Below are positions 60,076-64,000 of a stretch of DNA of 64,000 bases, one piece after another. The DNA lies in assembly GCA_009760855.2 (NCBI GenBank), contig WPIO01000125.1:985001-1049000 (forward strand), written 5' to 3'. Every line of letters begins with the position of its first letter. Within the stretch, counting starts at the first letter, position 1. The translations under genes and the position numbers were made by a program. This stretch comes from Cristatella mucedo. Taxonomy: Eukaryota > Bryozoa > Phylactolaemata > Cristatellidae. A model generated the notes under the pieces. That model saw nothing but the letters and a program-made list of their open reading frames with translations. It ran no database searches and was not told the origin of the DNA.

Positions 60076-60854
60076 TACTTTTCTCGTTATTACGTTCAAG
60101 CTAAGATGAAGCTGCATTGACGAAACTCTTTTGATACCCAACACCAGCGTGTTTTCAGTAACTTTGGCACGACCGCGACGACTTGGGAGCGCCTCTGCTC
60201 TCGCAGCTTCACCGTGAGAATGAAAAGTTAAGCGAGAAATGTGACCTCGTGTGACCTCGTGCGACCGCTGAAGAGGCGACCTCGCGTGACCTGTAGAGAT
60301 ATGACCCCGTGTGACTTTCACATGAGCTCTACCGTAGGCAGGCTTTAGAGCGGGTCTAAGATTCGTTTTTTCGAGTCGAAAGCCCGAGCCTTAAAGCTCA
60401 AAGGCATGCTACATTCGGGACAGTTCACTAACAAGTGGCTCGAAGCCTTTTTACTTTGGTTCATACGACACGCTTAGATACTTGAGTGCTAGAGCCGGTG
60501 CTTTATTTTTAAGATAAGCAGCCAGATACGGGCTGCAGATAAGCACCTACTTCAAAATTCCAATATCGATGCCAATAGAAAGTGAATCAATTAATCGCAT
60601 GACATCGCCGTTTTACGGTATTGTGCACACGTATGGGTAGACTGAATAATTATTAATTATGATAAGTCGCTCATACAGCACCCAAGGAGAATTGACTCTC
60701 TCTTCCGGCACTTTACACACTGCTGCAAATAGAATCAATGACCAAAGAAAGGACACTTACTGCATGTTGCTTCGACAAGCATGCAAAACGGAATCATGCT
60801 TTGGCCAGCATCTTACGGTAAACAAGAAGACTCTCGGGGCTACCGTTTTGCCTA

Positions 60855-61000
60855 TAATAATAATGATAATAATGCACTTGATAAAGCGCCCTAAGAGAAC
60901 TTAATATCTTTCTAGGCGCTTTACATTTGCTGCAGAGTGAAATGCAATTGAATGGTAAGTAAAATCATGCTTGAAAAACAAACAAAATTAATAACATGGC
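60855..61000 (-). mobile_element. LINE 3' tail
   Basis: AATAATAATGATAATAATGC, stem-loop and UTR. Confidence 0.75.
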
Positions 61001-61179
61001 CTGATTTCTGGCAAGTAACACGCACTAAATAACGAGCAGATAAGCACACAAAGCACGCCCGAACGAAAAAGAGAAGTCAGTTCTCTAGGGTGAAGGGAAA
61101 CCTGACCGGAGCAAATACATGGTTAGCTGACACTGAAATGCTGCAAGGCCATTTCAGTTAGGGACCGAAGCTCTAAACA

Positions 61180-61610
61180 AGTTACGTATTCTCGGTGCAT
61201 ACGAGCTGAAGGCTGGATAGCCGCACGATTTCAGCTTGGTGAGCCGTGATGGGACACTGGGTAAGCCGGTTGCTTTTTACGACCTCGGTCCCGAGGTTGT
61301 GAGTTCGAATACTGCGTTGGGCGATTCTTTATTGCCACTGGAAGCGGTGATGATAGCCGCCAAGGCTCTTCTGTCGCTATACAAAAGAGGCTGTTAAATC
61401 AGCCAGTGCGAGGGACACCAAGATGATTTGAAGCTGAGGAGCAGGTGGTGCGAGAGCACTCTAGAGGAGCAACGAGGTCGGTCAACCTAAAGTGGGATCT
61501 CGAAGTAGATTCAAAGCCTGATAGCGTGTCAGACAGAAGTGGTGTGCTGCGGCAGACACACCGTTGAAGACAGACGAGACGAGCGGCTGAGCTACGGCAC
61601 CAGTTAATTC
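61180..61610 (-). mobile_element. Decayed LINE split by a SINE
   Basis: GTGCATACGAGCTGAAGGC at 61196 and AGTGGTGTGCTGCGGCAGAC at 61540 match successive LINE segments, with SINE A between. Confidence 0.5.
61239..61405 (+). mobile_element. tRNA-derived SINE (family A), nested
   Basis: GAGCCGTGATGGGACACTGG and box B GAGTTCGAATACTG; complete body. Confidence 0.85.
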
Positions 61611-61611
61611 T

Positions 61612-61745
61612 AGACTATAATTCACTTGTATAGCGCCCTGAGAGAATTTCATGTCTATTCAGGGGCTTCACATACGCCACGAGGGTCGAGTTATTGAATA
61701 CATTCATTTACCTTGACTTTGATTGATGCGAGCACCTTGATTAAC
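61612..61745 (-). mobile_element. SINE family B fragment
   Basis: CACTTGTATAGCGCCCTGAG tail and GAGGGTCGAG core. Confidence 0.55.
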
Positions 61746-61839
61746 CACATTGGCTAGTGGCAGACGATCGCGGGCATTTATTGCCATAATGACTTATTAG
61801 GAGTCCCAATTAAAGAGAATCACGGTAATCTACCTCTTG

Positions 61840-62090
61840 ATGGCGCCAACGCGTGGACCAATTTGGCTGTCGTACTCTTATCTAGGCAAGCCATGATTTT
61901 GGCCATGTCACTTGACTGAAAATAAGCTGACGACTTTGGACGAAACGTGGTCATCAAGACTAGTCGTTAGAGTAGCCCGGCCAGATCACGGCAGAGGTCA
62001 AGCAGGTGATGCTAGGTGTGCCAATCTTGAGGGCGAGGTCTTTTGGCTTTCGAATGACTGTTGTCTTACCCATAGCTAGAAGGTGAGCTA
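61840..62090 (-). mobile_element. Decayed LINE RT fragment
   Basis: Antisense LLAMGKTTVIRKPKDLALKI and the region for KLVHAFVTSRLD-type residues (GCGTGGACCAATTTGG). Confidence 0.6.
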
Positions 62091-62894
62091 AAGCTATACA
62101 CACAAGCACGTAGGTAGGCATGCACATGCATCCAATTATGTAGTACCATGAACTTGCCACAGACCTTCCGGTAGTGAATTTCAGAATGTGTCTGGAGCTG
62201 GAAAGAGACAGGAGGATTTCGGCAAGCACAACAATCCAGGAGTAGCTTTATCTCGACATAAAGGGCGAATACGAACTCTGTTTTGTATGTAAAAAGAATG
62301 TAAGCTAGCCTCAGCAATGGTACCGTACGAAATAGACTCTCAGGCAAGCGTTTATCCTCAGTAAAACTAGTCGCTAATCGGCATGTCATGTAGCTTGCGA
62401 AGGCACTCTAACTCGCTTTCAAAAACGACGCCCTCCCTCTGCGACAGTTCTGCCGTACGTCTTCAATGCTAGGTAGCGATTAGTAAGCGCAAGTTGTCGA
62501 ACGATAGAAACGCGAAGCGAGCGCCATTACGCTCGCTCGACCGGTGAGCTAGCAAATTTCGCGAATCGGCCAAGAGTAGTTAATAGACAGGTATAATATA
62601 CAGGTACCATATATTATACAGGTATACTAAAGATGCAAAGCCTTCAAACGCCACATTCGTCGCCCGCAGAGACCGGCCCAGTCTTCGCGACACTGCGTAG
62701 TGCGCCGTGCTGACAGATCTTGGCGCCTATTGCGATCTCAATGTTAAATATAGGCACAATCTCAAATTAATAGCCGACGCTTGCAGCTAATCGAGGTATA
62801 TCAAGTGACGATGGCCGAAAAGTTACCGAGTGCTCTAAAGGCTCCCGGGGTTCGAGCTCGGGTGCGAGCGCGCGGGCGAGGACGGCCGCCCGGA

Positions 62895-63040
62895 GCTCGC
62901 CGCTAGGTACGGCTCGCCGCTAGGTACGGCTCGCCGCTAGGTACGGCTCGCCGCTAGGTACGGCTCGCCGCTAGGTACGGCTCGCTGTTAGGTACGGCTC
63001 GCCGCTAGGTACGACTCGCCGCTAGGTACGGCTCGCCGCT
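62895..63040. repeat. 17-bp CpG-rich minisatellite, about 8.6 copies
   Basis: Unit GCTCGCCGCTAGGTACG starts at 62895 and repeats every 17 bp to 63030, plus a 10-bp partial copy. Copy 6 has CGCTGTTAGG, copy 8 starts A instead of G. Confidence 0.97.
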
Positions 63041-63167
63041 TTTCTATTCGTCCATTTGAGTGGAACCCTCGCACAGGGTCGATTAAAAAAGGGCAACGCT
63101 GTCGCACAGGCGCCCAGTTTAGCCGAGAGAGCCTCGTCAGAACGTATTTTTTCCAGGCGAACATTTC

Positions 63168-63410
63168 TGAAGCTAAGGCCAGACAGCAAATGACGGCTGC
63201 AAACAACCTAAGCTGGCAAGCTAATGCTTCGGGCCCCTGCGATGCTTTTCGTAAATTGAATTGTATCGATTTGAACCCGAGCTCTACGACTCCCGCCCAT
63301 TCCGGCAGACATGCCGAGCGATCGATCGCTGTGCTACGCTACTGACCCAGGTTACCCGGCAGTCTGCCCGGCAGTATTCTTTCGGCAGCTGTCCCGTGCT
63401 GCTCAGCCTA
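63168..63410 (-). mobile_element. Candidate tRNA-derived SINE (family C), copy 2
   Basis: Shares CTAATGCTTCGGGCC, ATCGATTTGAACCC and CTACTGACCCAGGTTAC with copy 1, in the same order. Confidence 0.6.
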
Positions 63411-63414
63411 GAGG

Positions 63415-63970
63415 TTGGAATTCGCGTCCTGGTGTAGTCGGTGACGAGTAGAGGCAGTAAGACGAGGGCCGATAAGGAGATACGGATAAGATAAGATAAG
63501 ATAAGGAACAGCCTCCGCCAGCAGCTCTAGAAGGCCCCCTTCAGCCTGCGAGTGAGACCTCGCGAAGCGTTAACTTCGCACTTCCACATTCGTCCTCTTC
63601 CGGTTTTGGCGAAACATTGCATGAAGCCACTTGCACAACCGATACACTCTTCCTCGCTTAACTGCTCGTGCATTCCTCCTCTTCTTCTTCTTCTACTACT
63701 ACTACTACTTCCCTTTCTTCAGTGCTACTCTCCCGCGTCTCCTCCTTCTTTGTGCCTCCTTTTCCTATCTTCCCTTTTCATTTCTTTTCATTCCCCCGCC
63801 GCCGCCGCCGCCGCCACCCGCTTCATATTGCGAGCAACGATCGGTGCCCGTAACAATGCTTACTTGCTCACGGCAGACGTGCAACCGTACACATAAGTCT
63901 ATACTCTCCTGGCAGAGACGTGTTCCTATACATTGTTTCTGAGTCTTCAGAAACAAGGCAGACACTCGCG
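63415..63970. other. Unassigned right end
   Basis: Contains (ATAAG)n at 63484-63506, CTTCTT/CTACTA triplet runs at 63680-63710, (CCG)n at 63796-63814, and a 10-bp hairpin at 63933-63956. No gene was recognised. The last bases (about 63975-64000) look like the start of an antisense SINE B. Confidence 0.45.
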
Positions 63971-64000
63971 TTAATATAATGCAATTCGTTCGTATAGCAC

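Overview
This is a stretch of large, repeat-rich animal nuclear DNA, most likely from an invertebrate. Exons are short and split by long introns. Long (GA)n, (CTAT)n and (CA)n microsatellites are frequent. Nearly every few hundred bases carry decayed L2/CR1-like non-LTR retrotransposons (LINEs) or tRNA-derived SINEs. No bacterial gene organisation, CRISPR array, rRNA or intact tRNA gene was seen. The species cannot be named from the sequence alone.

The main host gene lies on the minus strand, between about 47.7 kb (5') and 18.4 kb (3'). Eleven exon-sized open segments with consensus splice sites were worked out by hand. Nine of them form three runs in which each exon ends in the phase the next one needs. 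In order they encode an Ig-like domain, several fibronectin-III-type segments, one transmembrane helix, a juxtamembrane proline motif resembling cytokine-receptor Box 1, and a serine-rich tyrosine-bearing tail that ends in a stop. This layout and several local matches point to a gp130/Domeless-type class I cytokine receptor. The signal-peptide exon and at least three connecting exons were not found. A CpG-rich block at 49.0-49.3 kb is a candidate promoter.

The second notable object is a dead DNA transposon at 14.33-17.65 kb. It has 29-bp imperfect terminal inverted repeats (24/29 identical) and a minus-strand transposase-like pseudogene. That pseudogene has a Cys-rich CDAC motif, an LLDNC motif and a GHS..Q.DRVV motif. 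Two LINE 3' ends are inserted inside it, one flanked by a 5-bp target duplication whose removal rejoins the reading frame.

Region by region: 0-14 kb is a repeat graveyard of LINE and SINE pieces with (GA)n tracts; 14.3-17.7 kb is the transposon; 18.2-28.0 kb holds the 3' half of the receptor (tail, membrane, FN3 exons) with LINEs in its introns; 29-45.8 kb is mostly intronic LINE material around two further receptor exons; 47.4-49.3 kb holds the first recognised receptor exon and the putative promoter; 49.7-64 kb is intergenic, with a second LINE family, three SINE families, hairpins and a 17-bp minisatellite. All retroelement copies seen are fragmentary or carry frameshifts, stops or altered polymerase motifs.
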